Positions 52,456-62,399 of a DNA stretch of 64,000 nt are shown here, in pieces. The notes beneath the pieces are model-generated. The model did not search any database, was not told the origin of the DNA, and was given only the letters and a program-made list of their open reading frames with translations. The stretch is taken from assembly GCF_030812335.1 (NCBI RefSeq), contig NZ_JAUSSN010000002.1, forward strand, positions 62,001-126,000. The letters are read 5' to 3'. Each line of letters opens with the position of its first letter. Within the stretch, counting starts at the first letter, position 1. Position numbers and translations under genes: made by a program. The DNA comes from Pseudarthrobacter oxydans (GTDB taxonomy: Bacteria; Actinomycetota; Actinomycetes; Actinomycetales; Micrococcaceae).

Positions 52456-52893
52456 TCACGGTTTGGCCGCCGCCAGGGCACCGTCGAGCCATTGGCGCAG
52501 GGCCGCCGCCGGCGGAGCACCCGCCTGCCGGGCCACCACCTTGCCGTCCCGGATAAGCAGCATGGTCGGAATGGCCTGGATGTCGAAGCGCCGTGAGAGC
52601 GCCGGTGACTTGTCGACGTCGACCTTGACGAGCTTGACCCGGCCGGCCCGCTCGTGGGCCAGCTTGTCCAGCACGGGGCTGACCATGCGGCAGGGCCCGC
52701 ACCAGGCTGCCCAGAAATCGATCAGGGCGGGCGTTGAGGACTGTTCGGCGATGACCGCGAAGTCGGCGTCGCCGGCCTCGACAATCCAGGGCAGGTCGGC
52801 GCGGCAGTTGCCGCAGCGCGGATGGCCGGCCGCCGCCGTCGGAATCCGGTTGGTTTTCCCGCACTGGGGGCATGCGATCAGGCTGGAGCCCAC
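52456..52893 (-). CDS. trxC: Thioredoxin with N-terminal zinc ribbon (TrxC/Trx2 type)
   Basis: A 145-residue thioredoxin 2-type protein. Two CxxC pairs near the N-terminus (CPQCGK and CGNC) form a zinc ribbon; the active site is DFWAAWCGPCRMVSPVLDKL; cis-Pro in IPTMLLIRDG. In other bacteria this type responds to oxidative stress. GTG 52893 is preferred since it starts 7 residues before the first CxxC; an ATG at 52968 gives a longer form. The Trypco1-like gene follows closely. Confidence 0.9.
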   Translation of the reverse strand: MGSSLIACPQCGKTNRIPTAAAGHPRCGNCRADLPWIVEAGDADFAVIAEQSSTPALIDFWAAWCGPCRMVSPVLDKLAHERAGRVKLVKVDVDKSPALSRRFDIQAIPTMLLIRDGKVVARQAGAPPAAALRQWLDGALAAAKP

Positions 52894-53010
52894 CGACCGC
52901 CGCCTTCCCGAGTCCCCGCAGTCATGGTTCCATACGACGCCCCCGCGCGGAGCGGGCATAGAGTCCAAAGTCCCCGGCCAGGCCGTGGATCCCGGCCGGA
53001 GCCGCCGTCG

Positions 53011-53496
53011 TCAGTATTCAACGCGGTCCGGGTTATCGTGCCAGGCCTGGAAGGGAACGTCCGACGCCGGGACGGCCGTTTGGCGGACCGGCATCAGGTC
53101 CGGCCGGGTGCCGTCGAAATACTGATAGAACAGCGCATCGTCGAAACCGGCGGCCGCAGCCGCGTGGCGGTCCGCGGCGAAGTGGACCTGGTCAACGCGG
53201 GCCCAGAGGGCGGCGGCGAGGCACAGCGGGCACGGTTCGCAGCTGGCATAGAGCACGGCGCCGCTGAGATCGAAAGTGGCGGACGCGGCGGCGGCCGTGC
53301 GGATGGCCACCACCTCGGCGTGGGCTGTGGGATCGTTGTCGCGCGTGACCTGGTTGACGCCCTCGTGGACCCGCCCGTCGGGAGTCACCACCAGCGCCCC
53401 GAACGGTCCGCCGCCCGCGGCCACATTGGCGGCCGCGAGCCGGATGGCCTGATCCAGGAAGCGGTTGATGTCGGAAGCTGAGGGTGCCGTGACCAT
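53011..53496 (-). CDS. Nucleoside deaminase (guanine/cytosine deaminase-like)
   Basis: A 161-residue cytidine-deaminase-fold enzyme with the zinc motifs PTAHAEVVAIR and SCEPCPLCLAA. The core AAANVAAGGGPFGALVV and the C-terminal FDDALFYQYFDGTR fit the guanine-deaminase-type subgroup, which often ends in a Tyr-containing tail; here the end is NPDRVEY. Substrate is inferred only. The start is ATG at 53496. It stands alone between thioredoxin and the divergent ScyD/ScyE-type gene. Confidence 0.88.
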   Translation of the reverse strand: MVTAPSASDINRFLDQAIRLAAANVAAGGGPFGALVVTPDGRVHEGVNQVTRDNDPTAHAEVVAIRTAAAASATFDLSGAVLYASCEPCPLCLAAALWARVDQVHFAADRHAAAAAGFDDALFYQYFDGTRPDLMPVRQTAVPASDVPFQAWHDNPDRVEY

Positions 53497-53679
53497 GGTC
53501 CGATCATAGCCAGCAACTCCGTCCGCAGTGGCAGATCCGTGGCCGCCGCGCAGGCATCGACTTTGCGTCGCCGAAGGCTTAATATCCGCTTGGGGGCCGT
53601 GAATACGCCAGCTACCTTAACACCGGTCTCAAGGGTCTCAACGATGTGGATTCCTCATCACTCGCCCCGGGAGCCAACC

Positions 53680-54822
53680 ATGAGAAAGAAATTGTCATTG
53701 CTCGCCACGGCCGCCACCGCCGCCGTGTTCCTCGCGGCCGGGTCAACTGCCGGCGCAGCCCCGGACGGCCCATCGGGTGGGGACACCGGGGACGCGGCAC
53801 CGGTTCTGCTCATCGGCGGGCTGGTGGGCCCGCTGCATGTCAACGCCGGCCGCGACGGCTCCGTCACGGTGAGCGAATCCTTTGCGGGCCGGCTGACCAG
53901 GGTCGACTCCGACGGGAACCGCGACGTCCTCTACGAATCCCCTGACTGGAGCGTTGCGGGCAACGACCGGCGGGATGATCGGACGTATTTCCTGGAGAGC
54001 CAGGGCGCCGGACCCCATCCGGCCGAGCTGGCCGGCCACGTCCGCATCATCGACGAGGACGGGAGCCAGCGGACCCTGGGCGATTTCGCCGCCCTGGAAT
54101 CGGGGGAGAACTCCGACGGCGAGACCCGGTACGGCTTCCGTGACCTGCCGGAAGGCTGCGAGGCCGAGCTGCCGGCCAACATGCCGGCCAGTTACAAGGG
54201 TGAAGTTGATTCACACCCGTACGGTATTGCCGTTACCGACCGGACCATCTACGTCGCCGATGCCGGGGCGAACAGTGTGGTCTCGGTTGATACCCGGAGC
54301 GGCAAGACCGAGACCGTGGCTGTGCTGCCGCCGCGGCCCTACAAGATCACCCCGGAAGCTGCGGCCTCCAACGGGCTGCCCGACTGCGTCGTGGGAACGA
54401 CGTATGACTTCGAGTCCGTCCCGACCGATGTCGCCGTCGGGCGGGATGGCTGGCTGTATGTCACGTCGCTCCCCGGCGGGCCTGAGGATCCTGCGCTGGG
54501 AGCCCGCGGGGCGATCTTCAAAGTGGACCCCGACGACGACGAGGTGGACCTCGTGGCCGATGACATCATGACGCCCACGGGACTTGCCCTCGGCGAGGAC
54601 GGCGAGCTCTATGTCGCCTCGCTGTTCGGCGAGGGTGTGCTCCGGATCGACCCTGAATCGGGCGACCAGACGGTGGTCCTCGAGGCCGGATTCGCCGCCG
54701 ACGTCGACCTCCGCGGCGACACCCTGTACGCCACGGTCAACGCCCTGCCCGGACCCGACGGTGAGCCAAACGGCCAGGTGATGTACCTGGACCTGCGGGA
54801 CGGGCACCATGACGGCGGCTGA
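53680..54822 (+). CDS. Secreted ScyD/ScyE-family beta-propeller protein
   Basis: A 380-residue exported protein. The signal peptide is MRKKLSLLATAATAAVFLAA with a cleavage site near SAGA/GAAP at about residue 28. The rest is a repeated beta-propeller (NHL-like): VTVSESFAGRLTRVDSDGN, SHPYGIAVTDRTIYVADAGA, PTDVAVGRDGWLYVTSLPGG and GLALGEDGELYVASLFGEG. Relatives are annotated ScyD/ScyE from the cyanobacterial scytonemin cluster, but in actinobacteria their role is unknown. ATG 53680 begins the signal peptide. A strong terminator follows. Confidence 0.85.
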   Translation: MRKKLSLLATAATAAVFLAAGSTAGAAPDGPSGGDTGDAAPVLLIGGLVGPLHVNAGRDGSVTVSESFAGRLTRVDSDGNRDVLYESPDWSVAGNDRRDDRTYFLESQGAGPHPAELAGHVRIIDEDGSQRTLGDFAALESGENSDGETRYGFRDLPEGCEAELPANMPASYKGEVDSHPYGIAVTDRTIYVADAGANSVVSVDTRSGKTETVAVLPPRPYKITPEAAASNGLPDCVVGTTYDFESVPTDVAVGRDGWLYVTSLPGGPEDPALGARGAIFKVDPDDDEVDLVADDIMTPTGLALGEDGELYVASLFGEGVLRIDPESGDQTVVLEAGFAADVDLRGDTLYATVNALPGPDGEPNGQVMYLDLRDGHHDGG

Positions 54823-54852
54823 CTCCTGACAGGACAGCCCTGTTGCCACACA

Positions 54853-54887
54853 GAAACGGCCGGCCCCTTACCGGGGCCGGCCGTTTC
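54853..54887. terminator. Bidirectional terminator between ScyD-type gene and rbfA
   Basis: GAAACGGCCGGCCCC (54853-54867) pairs exactly with GGGGCCGGCCGTTTC (54873-54887), 15 bp with a 5-nt loop. It lies between convergent genes and can serve both. Confidence 0.92.
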
Positions 54888-54940
54888 CGTGCAGAACTTC
54901 ATTGTTTCAGGACTGCGCTGTCGCTTGCTGCGTGCCGCTG

Positions 54941-55450
54941 TTACTTGTTGCTGTCCTCGTCGACGTCGTCTTCGTTGGTGAGGTCCTGGTCCTCTTCGTC
55001 GAAGTCGTCCTCGTCGAGCTCCACGTCCTGCGGAGTGTCGCTCTTGTAGGGGTCGGCGTCACCGGCGTGCTTGGCGCTGGCGGCCAGTGCGGCCACCTCG
55101 GCGTCACGTTTCTTTGCAGCCCGGAGCAGTTCCTCCAGGTTGGAGGCGTTGACCGGGATCTGGTCCGCCACGAACTCCAGCGTCGGGGTCAGCCGGACGG
55201 TGACGTTCCGCCCGACTTCCTGCCGGAGCACGCCCTTGGCTTTCTCAAGCCCTTTGGCGGCCTCGGCCTGGACCAGCTGGTCACCGAACACGGTGTAGTA
55301 GACCGTGGCGTGCTGCAGATCATTGGTCACACGCGCATCGGTAACAGTGACGCCCTCAAGCCGGGGATCCTTGACCCTGCGGCCCAGGGCCTCAGCAACA
55401 ACAACCTTAATCCGCTGCGCCAACTTGGCAGCCCGTGCGGGATCAGCCAT
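54941..55450 (-). CDS. rbfA: Ribosome-binding factor A with acidic tail
   Basis: RbfA assists late 30S maturation and 16S 5'-end processing. The 169 residues have the KH-like core AQRIKVVVAEALGRRVKDPR, LEGVTVTDARVTNDLQHATV and LTPTLEFVADQIPVNASNLE. A C-terminal tail of about 50 residues is strongly acidic (VELDEDDFDEEDQDLTNEDD), longer than in model bacteria. ATG 55450 with AGGAG upstream is preferred to an earlier in-frame start. It follows infB after a 246-bp gap with a giant hairpin. Confidence 0.95.
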   Translation of the reverse strand: MADPARAAKLAQRIKVVVAEALGRRVKDPRLEGVTVTDARVTNDLQHATVYYTVFGDQLVQAEAAKGLEKAKGVLRQEVGRNVTVRLTPTLEFVADQIPVNASNLEELLRAAKKRDAEVAALAASAKHAGDADPYKSDTPQDVELDEDDFDEEDQDLTNEDDVDEDSNK

Positions 55451-55550
55451 TTCCACTCCTAAAAATTTGGATGTACGACGGCGCAATGGCGGTCTGTGTA
55501 CACACGTTGGGTTTTAATGCCACGCGCCTAAGGCGAGTCTACGACGGACC

Positions 55551-55668
55551 CGTTGGGTTTTTTCCGGCGGCCTGGGAGTGGCATCGGGCCTGCCGAAGCT
55601 GGGCGGCGAAGGATCGCAGATCCTTTGCCGCCCAGCGAAGGGGCGGGGCCGCCGGAAAAAATCCAACG
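55551..55668. repeat. 118-bp double inverted repeat between infB and rbfA
   Basis: Outer arms 55551-55572 and 55647-55668 (22 bp each, one mismatch) enclose inner arms 55598-55615 and 55619-55636 (18 bp each, one mismatch) around a 3-nt loop. The outer arm contains CGTTGGGTTTTTTCCGG; a related CGTTGGGTTTT occurs again at 55505. The element has runs of T and A at both ends, so it could end transcription in either direction. It looks like a palindromic insertion (REP/MITE-like) or an attenuator of infB-rbfA read-through. Confidence 0.85.
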
Positions 55669-55696
55669 ACCCCGCACCTTGTCACGCTAGGACACT

Positions 55697-58615
55697 TTAG
55701 ACGCGCGGCTTTTCGCGCATCTCGAAGGTCTCGATGATGTCACCTTCGTTGATGTCGTTGAACGAGCCAAGACCGATACCACACTCGAAGTCCGTGCGGA
55801 CCTCGGTGGCGTCGTCCTTGAAGCGCTTGAGCGTCTCAACCGTGAGGTTGTCACCGATAACCTTGCCGTCGCGGCTGACACGGGCCTTCGCGTTGCGTCG
55901 GATAACACCCGAGCGCACGATCGAGCCTGCAATGTTGCCGAACTTGGAGGAACGGAACACTTCGCGGACCTCGGCGGTGCCAAGCTGGACCTCTTCGTAC
56001 TCCGGCTTGAGCATGCCCTTGAGGGCTGCCTCAATGTCATCAATTGCTGCGTAGATGACGGAGTAGAAGCGCATGTCCACGCCTTCGCGGTCTGCCAGTT
56101 CGGCAACACGCTCGGCGGGCTTGACGTTGAAGCCGATGATGACGGCGCTGTCGACCGTAGCCAGGTTGACGTCGTTCTGCGTGATCGCACCGACACCGCG
56201 GTGGATAACGCGGAGCTGGACACCCTCGCCGACGTCGATCTTGAGCAGCGCGTCTTCGAGGGCTTCCACGGCACCGGACACGTCACCCTTGAGGATGAGG
56301 TTGAGGGTGTCGATCTTGCCATCGGCGACGGCCTGGTCGAAGTCTTCCAGGCTGATGCGCTTGCGGCGCTTGGCCAGTGCGGCGTTGCGGTCCGCAGCTT
56401 CACGCTTCTCGGCGATCTGGCGGGCGGTGCGCTCGTCGGCGGTCACGAAGAACGTGTCGCCGGCGCGCGGGACGTTGGACAGACCCAGTACCTGCACGGG
56501 GCGGGACGGGCCGGCCTCGGTCAGGGAACTGCCGTCGTCGTCGAACATCGCACGGACACGGCCGTGGGCCGTGCCTGCCACGATGGTGTCGCCGATGTGC
56601 AGGGTGCCGGACTGAACCAGGACGGTAGCGACCGCGCCGCGGCCCTTGTCCAGGTTGGCTTCAATCGCGATACCGCGGGCGTCCTTGTTCGGGTTGGCGC
56701 GCATGTCCAGGGCAGCGTCTGCGGTAAGCAGGACGGCCTCGAGCAGTTCGTCGATGTTCAGGTTCTGGCGGGCAGAAACCTCCACGAACATGGTGTCGCC
56801 ACCGTACTCTTCCGGAACCAGTCCGTACTCGGTCAGCTGGCCGCGGACCTTCTCCGGGTTGGCGCCTTCCTTGTCGATCTTGTTCACGGCCACGACGATC
56901 GGCACGTTGGCCGCCTGCGCGTGGTTGAGGGCTTCAATGGTCTGCGGCATAACGCCGTCGTCCGCTGCGACCACGAGGATGGCGATGTCGGTGACCTTCG
57001 CACCACGGGCACGCATGGCGGTGAACGCCTCGTGGCCCGGAGTATCGATGAAGGTGATCTTGCGATCGATACCCTCGTGAGCGTGGGTGACCTGGTAGGC
57101 ACCGATGTGCTGCGTGATGCCGCCGTGCTCGCCCGCCATAACGTCGGACTTGCGGATGGCATCAAGCAGGCGGGTCTTACCGTGGTCAACGTGACCCATG
57201 ACGGTGACAACCGGAGGACGTGCCTCGAGTTCCTCATCGCCTTCGGCTTCCAGCTCGGCGTCGAAGTCGATGTCGAAGCCCGAGAGCAGGTCGCGCTCCT
57301 CGTCCTCCGGGGACACAACCTGGAGCTTGTAGCCAAGCTCCTCGCCAAGCAGGGCGAAGGTCTCTTCATCCAGCGACTGCGTGGCGGTAGCCATTTCGCC
57401 GAGGTGGAAGAGCACGGTCACCAGTGCTGCGGGGTTCGCCTCGATCTTGTCGGCAAAGTCCGTGATGGACGAGCCACGGCGAAGCCTGACTACGGTGTTG
57501 CCGTCGCCGCGGGGCACACTGACGCCACCCAGCGACGGAGCACTCATCTGCTCGAGTTCCTGGCGCTTGGCACGCTTCGACTTGCGCTGCTTGCCGCGGC
57601 CTGCACCGCCCTTACCGAAGGCACCCTGGGTGCCACCGCGACCGCGGCCACCCTTGCCGAAGCCACCGCCGGCCGGAGCGCCGCCACCGGCACCGGGAGC
57701 ACCGGTACCTGGAGCGCCACCCGGACGGCCCGGACCACGGGCTCCGCCGCCGGGACGGCCTGCACCAGCGGGGGCGGGACGTTCGGTGCGGTTCGGCATC
57801 ATGCCGGGAGTCGGACGGTTGCCGCCGGCCCCTGCCGGACGGCCAGCGCCCGCTGCGCCGGCCGGACGCGGTGCGCCCGGACGTGCACCCGGAGCGCCGC
57901 CGGTGCGGGGAGCACCCGGACGGGGACCACCAGCGCCTGCTGCGGGACGGGGGCCGCCGGGGCGTTCGCCCTCGGTGCGGCTTCCGCCCGGACGCGGCAT
58001 GCCCTGGGAAGGAGCGAACGGGTTGTTACCCGGACGCGAGGGACGTTCGTTGTCGCCGCCGCGGCCACGGGGCATGCCCTGGGACGTAGCGAACGGGTTG
58101 TTGCCGGGACGGGGACCGCCCGGGCGGGGTGCCGAGCCACCCTGGCGTGCCGGAGCAGCCGGGGTTTCAGCCTTGGGGGCCGGACGCGCGCCGGGCTTGG
58201 CGCCCGTCGAGGGCGCAGCCGGAGCCTGGGCGGCGGGAGCCGCCGGAGCGGCCGGTGCTGCCGGTGCCGAGGCAGCTGCCGGGGCGGCACTGGCTGCCGG
58301 AGCAGCTGCTGCCGGAGCCGGAGCTTCAGTCTTGGTTACTGCAGCCGCCGGCGCTGTGGGTGCAGCCGGAGCCGGCGCGGGCGCCGGACGGTTTGCCGAG
58401 GGGCTGGCGGGTGCCTTGGGGGCGGACGCAGGCGCTTCGGACTTCGAAGCTGCTGCTGCGTCGGGGAACGCGTTGCGGAGTTTCCTCACAACGGGGGCCT
58501 CAATGGTGGAAGAGGCAGAGCGAACGAATTCGCCCAGTTCCTGCAGTTTGGTTACTGCATCTTTGGAAGTAATACCGAGCTCTTTAGCAAGCTCATGTAC
58601 GCGGACCTTGGCCAC
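55697..58615 (-). CDS. infB: Translation initiation factor IF-2
   Basis: IF-2 is the GTPase that places fMet-tRNA on the 30S subunit. The 972-residue protein starts with the IF2-N domain ([20 protein letters not shown]), continues with roughly 350 residues of Ala/Pro/Gly/Arg-rich linker, then the second IF2-N-like segment, the G domain ([20 protein letters not shown] near residue 475, [19 protein letters not shown]) and domains II-IV. The linker is long and repetitive ([17 protein letters not shown] twice), as usual in actinobacteria. ylxR lies 152 bp upstream. Confidence 0.97.
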   Translation of the reverse strand: MAKVRVHELAKELGITSKDAVTKLQELGEFVRSASSTIEAPVVRKLRNAFPDAAAASKSEAPASAPKAPASPSANRPAPAPAPAAPTAPAAAVTKTEAPAPAAAAPAASAAPAAASAPAAPAAPAAPAAQAPAAPSTGAKPGARPAPKAETPAAPARQGGSAPRPGGPRPGNNPFATSQGMPRGRGGDNERPSRPGNNPFAPSQGMPRPGGSRTEGERPGGPRPAAGAGGPRPGAPRTGGAPGARPGAPRPAGAAGAGRPAGAGGNRPTPGMMPNRTERPAPAGAGRPGGGARGPGRPGGAPGTGAPGAGGGAPAGGGFGKGGRGRGGTQGAFGKGGAGRGKQRKSKRAKRQELEQMSAPSLGGVSVPRGDGNTVVRLRRGSSITDFADKIEANPAALVTVLFHLGEMATATQSLDEETFALLGEELGYKLQVVSPEDEERDLLSGFDIDFDAELEAEGDEELEARPPVVTVMGHVDHGKTRLLDAIRKSDVMAGEHGGITQHIGAYQVTHAHEGIDRKITFIDTPGHEAFTAMRARGAKVTDIAILVVAADDGVMPQTIEALNHAQAANVPIVVAVNKIDKEGANPEKVRGQLTEYGLVPEEYGGDTMFVEVSARQNLNIDELLEAVLLTADAALDMRANPNKDARGIAIEANLDKGRGAVATVLVQSGTLHIGDTIVAGTAHGRVRAMFDDDGSSLTEAGPSRPVQVLGLSNVPRAGDTFFVTADERTARQIAEKREAADRNAALAKRRKRISLEDFDQAVADGKIDTLNLILKGDVSGAVEALEDALLKIDVGEGVQLRVIHRGVGAITQNDVNLATVDSAVIIGFNVKPAERVAELADREGVDMRFYSVIYAAIDDIEAALKGMLKPEYEEVQLGTAEVREVFRSSKFGNIAGSIVRSGVIRRNAKARVSRDGKVIGDNLTVETLKRFKDDATEVRTDFECGIGLGSFNDINEGDIIETFEMREKPRV

Positions 58616-58767
58616 ATTTCTCCTGTCTCGGTCCGCACCGAGCCAGGCACGAACCGTCTACTTCTTACTGCGGACCTCCGCCGCGAGTGCAGCTGAAAGG
58701 TCCATTGCAGAGCGCAACAAAGTTGTCATCGTTGCGCACTCATCGCTGGGAACTCATCGGGTTTCCA

Positions 58768-59109
58768 TCAGTTTTCTGACCCGCTTTCAGGTTGGACGGT
58801 TGTTGCTGCGGCCACCGGGGTGTCCACGGCTTGCGTGCCCGCCAGGATCCGGCGTTCGACGTCGGCTGTTCCGGTAGCGCCGTTAAGGGCGCGACCGAAC
58901 GCTCGACGTTTGACCGCCAGTGCCAGGCACTTTTCGCTGGGGTGCAGCCATGCACCCCGGCCAGCCATCCGGCTTCGTTCATCCACTACGACGGCGGATG
59001 AACCGCTGCCGTCGGCGACGAGCCGGAGTAGCTCTGACCGCGACCCCTTTTTCCGGCATCCGATGCAGGTACGCTGCGGCTGATTCTCGAGGTGTTGCAC
59101 GTGTGCCAC
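58768..59109 (-). CDS. ylxR: YlxR family RNA-binding protein
   Basis: A 113-residue DUF448/YlxR protein with the signature RTCIGCRKKGSRSELLRLV, GRGAWLHPSEKCLALAVKRR and FGRAL. YlxR proteins bind RNA and sit between nusA and infB in most Gram-positive bacteria; a nucleoid or RNase P regulatory role has been proposed elsewhere. A tail of about 30 residues follows the core. ATG 59109 is used. Unlike the usual tight nusA-ylxR junction, 265 bp separate it from nusA. Confidence 0.92.
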   Translation of the reverse strand: MAHVQHLENQPQRTCIGCRKKGSRSELLRLVADGSGSSAVVVDERSRMAGRGAWLHPSEKCLALAVKRRAFGRALNGATGTADVERRILAGTQAVDTPVAAATTVQPESGSEN

Positions 59110-59258
59110 TTACGAGTATCTTCCTGCCAGTACATATCTGCCGGTCCCAGGCATCCGGAACCGGTCTGGCCAAGGGTTGTCTTCAACACCTTCGCCGGAC
59201 GCAAAACCCGGACGCGTGAGGGACACGCGGATACCGGCCGTCAGGCGCGGTCATGTCT

Positions 59259-59264
59259 ATTCTA
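59259..59264 (-). promoter_or_regulatory. Putative internal promoter before ylxR-infB
   Basis: TAGAAT on the minus strand is a good -10 element inside the 265-bp nusA-ylxR gap. Transcription would start about 140 nt before the ylxR ATG. A -35 element is unclear. It would let ylxR-infB be expressed independently of rimP-nusA. Confidence 0.5.
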
Positions 59265-59374
59265 GCCCCTCAATTGCCCGGGCCCCGAACTTGCGGGGAC
59301 ACGGACGCTGACGGGCAGGCCCGAACCAGGGCCTTGTGTTGCGGCCCTCTTGCCGGGGGCCACCGAATTGGAAG

Positions 59375-60355
59375 CTATTTGTCGCGGCTGACCGCGGCGT
59401 CCGAGACGATGTCGATGCGCCAGCCGGTGAGCTTGGCGGCGAGGCGGGCGTTCTGGCCTTCCTTGCCGATGGCGAGGGAGAGCTGGTAATCCGGGACCAC
59501 GACGCGGGCCGAGCGGGTTGCCTCGTCCGTGATGGTAACCGAGTTCACCCGCGACGGGGAGAGGGCGCTTGCGATGAAGGTCGCCGGATCGTCGCTGTAA
59601 TCGACAATGTCGATTTTTTCGTCGTTCAGTTCGTTCATGACCGCACGGACGCGCGAACCCATTTCGCCGATGCAGGCGCCCTTGGCGTTGATGCCGGGGT
59701 TGTTGGCCTTGACCGCCATCTTGGTGCGGTGCCCGGCTTCACGGGCGAGGGCGACGATTTCCACGGAGCGGTCCGCGATTTCCGGAACTTCCATTTCGAA
59801 GAGCTTCCGCACGAGGCCCGGGTGTGACCGGGACAGCGTGATGGAGGGTCCCTTGGTGCCGCGGTGCACGTCGATCACGAATGCGCGGAGCCGGTTGCCG
59901 TGGATGTACTTCTCCCCCGGCACCTGCTCGGGCGGCGGCAGCAGCGCCTCCACCGAGCCCAGGTTGACCTGGATCATGTGCGGGTTGTTGCCCTGCTGGA
60001 TCGTGCCGGCCACCAGCTCGCCCTCACGGCCCTTGAACTCGCCGAGGACGTTGTCGTCCTCGACATCGCGCAGGCGCTGCAGGATGATCTGCCGTGCGGT
60101 GCTGGCGGCGATGCGGCCAAAGCCGGCGGGGGTGTCCTCGAATTCGCCGATGGGGGCGCCGTCGTCGTCGATCTCCGTGGCCCAGATCGTCACGTGCCCG
60201 CTCTTGCGGTCCAGTTCGGCCCGGGCCTTCTCGAAGGCTCCCGGCGTCTTGTGGTAGGCCACCAGCAGGGCCTGCTCGATGGTCGGAATCAGGAGATCCA
60301 GCGGGATTTCACGCTCACGCTCCAGGAGTCTCAGTGCGCTCATGTCAATATCCAT
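59375..60355 (-). CDS. nusA: Transcription termination/antitermination factor NusA
   Basis: NusA binds RNA polymerase and nascent RNA to control pausing, termination and rRNA antitermination. The 326 residues are the short actinobacterial form: N-terminal domain ([20 protein letters not shown]), S1 domain ([20 protein letters not shown]), and KH domains ([40 protein letters not shown]). The C-terminal acidic repeats of Proteobacteria are absent. The ATG at 60355 overlaps the rimP stop (TAATG); an internal ATG at 60343 is possible. Confidence 0.97.
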   Translation of the reverse strand: MDIDMSALRLLEREREIPLDLLIPTIEQALLVAYHKTPGAFEKARAELDRKSGHVTIWATEIDDDGAPIGEFEDTPAGFGRIAASTARQIILQRLRDVEDDNVLGEFKGREGELVAGTIQQGNNPHMIQVNLGSVEALLPPPEQVPGEKYIHGNRLRAFVIDVHRGTKGPSITLSRSHPGLVRKLFEMEVPEIADRSVEIVALAREAGHRTKMAVKANNPGINAKGACIGEMGSRVRAVMNELNDEKIDIVDYSDDPATFIASALSPSRVNSVTITDEATRSARVVVPDYQLSLAIGKEGQNARLAAKLTGWRIDIVSDAAVSRDK

Positions 60356-60972
60356 TAGGCCTCCTCAGAAGGTCCATTGTTTGCGTTCTCCAGGCCTGCC
60401 TCTTCGAGGTGGCTGAACTCTATTTCGACTTTTCCGCTGCGAATCTTGTCGAAAGGAAGCTTGACGGGCTCGCCCTGCTTGGGCTTCATGCCCTTCTTTA
60501 CGGCGATTTCCGGGACCAGGGTGACACCGTCGTCGTCGACGGACTGAACCCGGCCGGTGACGTTCTCGCCCTGCAGGACATTGACCTTGACCATCCGGCC
60601 GCGGGCACGGTGCCAGTGCCGCTCTTCGGTGAGGGGACGGCCGACGCCGGGCGAGGAAACCTCGAGCTCGTAAGGGCGCGCGTCGGTGCTGGGATCGTTG
60701 TCCAGGATGTCGGAGAGGGTCTTGGAGATCTCCGCGATGACGTCGAGACCGACGCCGCCGGTTTCCTCCTGCGGCAGGTCCACCACAACGTGGACGACGC
60801 GGTTGGCTCCGGCGACGTGAATGGAAACGTCCTCCAGGTACAGCCGGTTGGCCAGGACTTCGGGTTCGAGGAGGGCATGCAGCCGCTCGGCCTCAAAGTT
60901 GTGAGCGGGTGCGGCTTCAGCCTTACCCGTCCCGGTCCGGTCTGCTGAAGTCGTGGCTTCTGCGTTGGTCAT
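60355..60972 (-). CDS. rimP: Ribosome maturation factor RimP
   Basis: RimP supports 30S maturation. The 205 residues carry [20 protein letters not shown], the hallmark [20 protein letters not shown], and the C-terminal SH3-like domain ([18 protein letters not shown]). Short Ala/Thr-rich N-terminal and charged C-terminal tails flank the core. The ATG at 60972 has GGGAGG upstream. It is the first gene of rimP-nusA-ylxR-infB-rbfA. Confidence 0.96.
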   Translation of the reverse strand: MTNAEATTSADRTGTGKAEAAPAHNFEAERLHALLEPEVLANRLYLEDVSIHVAGANRVVHVVVDLPQEETGGVGLDVIAEISKTLSDILDNDPSTDARPYELEVSSPGVGRPLTEERHWHRARGRMVKVNVLQGENVTGRVQSVDDDGVTLVPEIAVKKGMKPKQGEPVKLPFDKIRSGKVEIEFSHLEEAGLENANNGPSEEA

Positions 60973-61019
60973 GATGCCGGCCGCCTCCCGTTAGATGATG
61001 TTGTTGTACTAGCCTAGCG

Positions 61020-61025
61020 ATTTTA
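61020..61025 (-). promoter_or_regulatory. Putative -10 element of the rimP operon
   Basis: TAAAAT on the minus strand lies about 47 nt before the rimP ATG, leaving room for a leader with the GGGAGG ribosome site. No good -35 was found; a second hexamer TAGGCT lies just downstream. Confidence 0.4.
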
Positions 61026-61058
61026 CAGTCACCGTGGTGCACCGAGTTCCTGGCCGGC

Positions 61059-62279
61059 ATGACAACATGGTCTGTTGTGGAAGACGACAGCGGGGAAAAG
61101 CAGCGGTGGAAGCTCATTCCCCGCATCGCGTTGCTGGCCTGCCTCGCCCTCGTCATCGTGAGCCTCGGGATCGCGTTGAGTCCCGGACGTCCCGAGGAGC
61201 CTGCCGAGCCGCCGTTTTCGGAACAGGCGAGGTCCGCCGCGCTGGCTGAGGCGATGCGGCTGCGGGCCGCCGGTGAGGAACTGGGCGGGTCCACGTCCGG
61301 CGACGCGACGCCCGCCGTGGCGCGGACTGTGAGTTTGCTGACAAGCCAGGCCCGGGCCCTCCTGCTGCCGGGCCAGGACGAGCCGGACTCTATTCTCCCG
61401 GCGGGTCCGGCCTCCCCGTCGGATGGCCCGTCTACAGCTCCTTCGGCCGTTCCGTCTGCTGCCCGGTCTGGCGCTGAGTCTGGAGCTGCGACTGCAGCTC
61501 CGCTGCCCTCTTCGGCGGCCGCGCTGGCAACCGCGCTGGCGGACAGCGCCGCCCAACGGCTCGCCGACGCTGCCGTGGCCGACGGCGGGATGGCCCGCCT
61601 GCTCGCCGCTGTCGGGACCGCCCAACTCCTGCAGGCGTCCTCCCTCGCGGCGGCTGCCGGTGCGCCGGCCCCGGTGGTGCCCGACCCTGCCGCACCCCAG
61701 CTCTCCGGCGCGTGCCCGAGCGCTGCGGCATCGGAGTCGTCTTCCCCTGCCGGCGCGTCGGCCACGTCCGCCGTTTCGGCGGCTCCGGCAGCGTCGGCGG
61801 GACCGGTAGCCTCGGCGGGAGCTGAGGCCAATGCCGCCACCCTGCCCGGAGCGCTGGCGGCGACCTTCAGGACCGAGCTGGAGACGGTGTACGGCTACCA
61901 GGTGGCCCTGACCCGGCTGGGTGGCACTGCGGCCGCCCGGGCGTCAGAACAGCTCGCCCAGCATGAGGCCCTCGCCGCCGGTGCGGAAACCCTGAGCCGG
62001 GTGCATTGCGCCCCCGTGCCGCAGCGCGAAGCCGGGTACACCATGGAGCAGGATTTCCTGGCCTCGCCTGCCGCCGGTCTCGGCGGGTTGGAGGCCTCGG
62101 CGCTGCCGGTCTACGGCGACCTGGTGGCCCTAGGCGAGGGCCAGACCCGTCAATGGGCGATCGCCGGCCTCGTCGGTGCCGCACGCCGGTCCGCCGTTTG
62201 GGGTGCAGAGACAGGAGCCCTTCCCGGCCTGGCGGCAGACCCGGCGGGCTTCCCCGAGCTGCCTTCCCTGAGCCCCTAG
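61059..62279 (+). CDS. DUF4439 (ferritin-like) membrane-anchored protein
   Basis: A 406-residue protein with a single N-terminal membrane helix (IALLACLALVIVSLGIALSP), a very long Ala/Ser/Pro-rich middle, and a C-terminal four-helix domain (ALAATFRTELETVYGYQVAL, ASEQLAQHEALAAGAETLSR) typical of DUF4439, a ferritin-like superfamily member. Metal ligands of true ferritins are only partly apparent. Such genes commonly sit beside rimP in actinobacteria. The function is unknown. The ATG at 61059 is used; a GTG at 61077 is possible. It is divergent from rimP. Confidence 0.85.
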   Translation: MTTWSVVEDDSGEKQRWKLIPRIALLACLALVIVSLGIALSPGRPEEPAEPPFSEQARSAALAEAMRLRAAGEELGGSTSGDATPAVARTVSLLTSQARALLLPGQDEPDSILPAGPASPSDGPSTAPSAVPSAARSGAESGAATAAPLPSSAAALATALADSAAQRLADAAVADGGMARLLAAVGTAQLLQASSLAAAAGAPAPVVPDPAAPQLSGACPSAAASESSSPAGASATSAVSAAPAASAGPVASAGAEANAATLPGALAATFRTELETVYGYQVALTRLGGTAAARASEQLAQHEALAAGAETLSRVHCAPVPQREAGYTMEQDFLASPAAGLGGLEASALPVYGDLVALGEGQTRQWAIAGLVGAARRSAVWGAETGALPGLAADPAGFPELPSLSP

Positions 62280-62399
62280 CCTGCTGCCTGCGGGTAGACC
62301 GGGTACGTGGACCGGGTACCAGGAACCGCGGCGGCGAGGACGCGCTTACTTAGGCTCGTCATACTGGCTGGCCGTGGGCGCCGGTGCTTTGCTGTAGTC

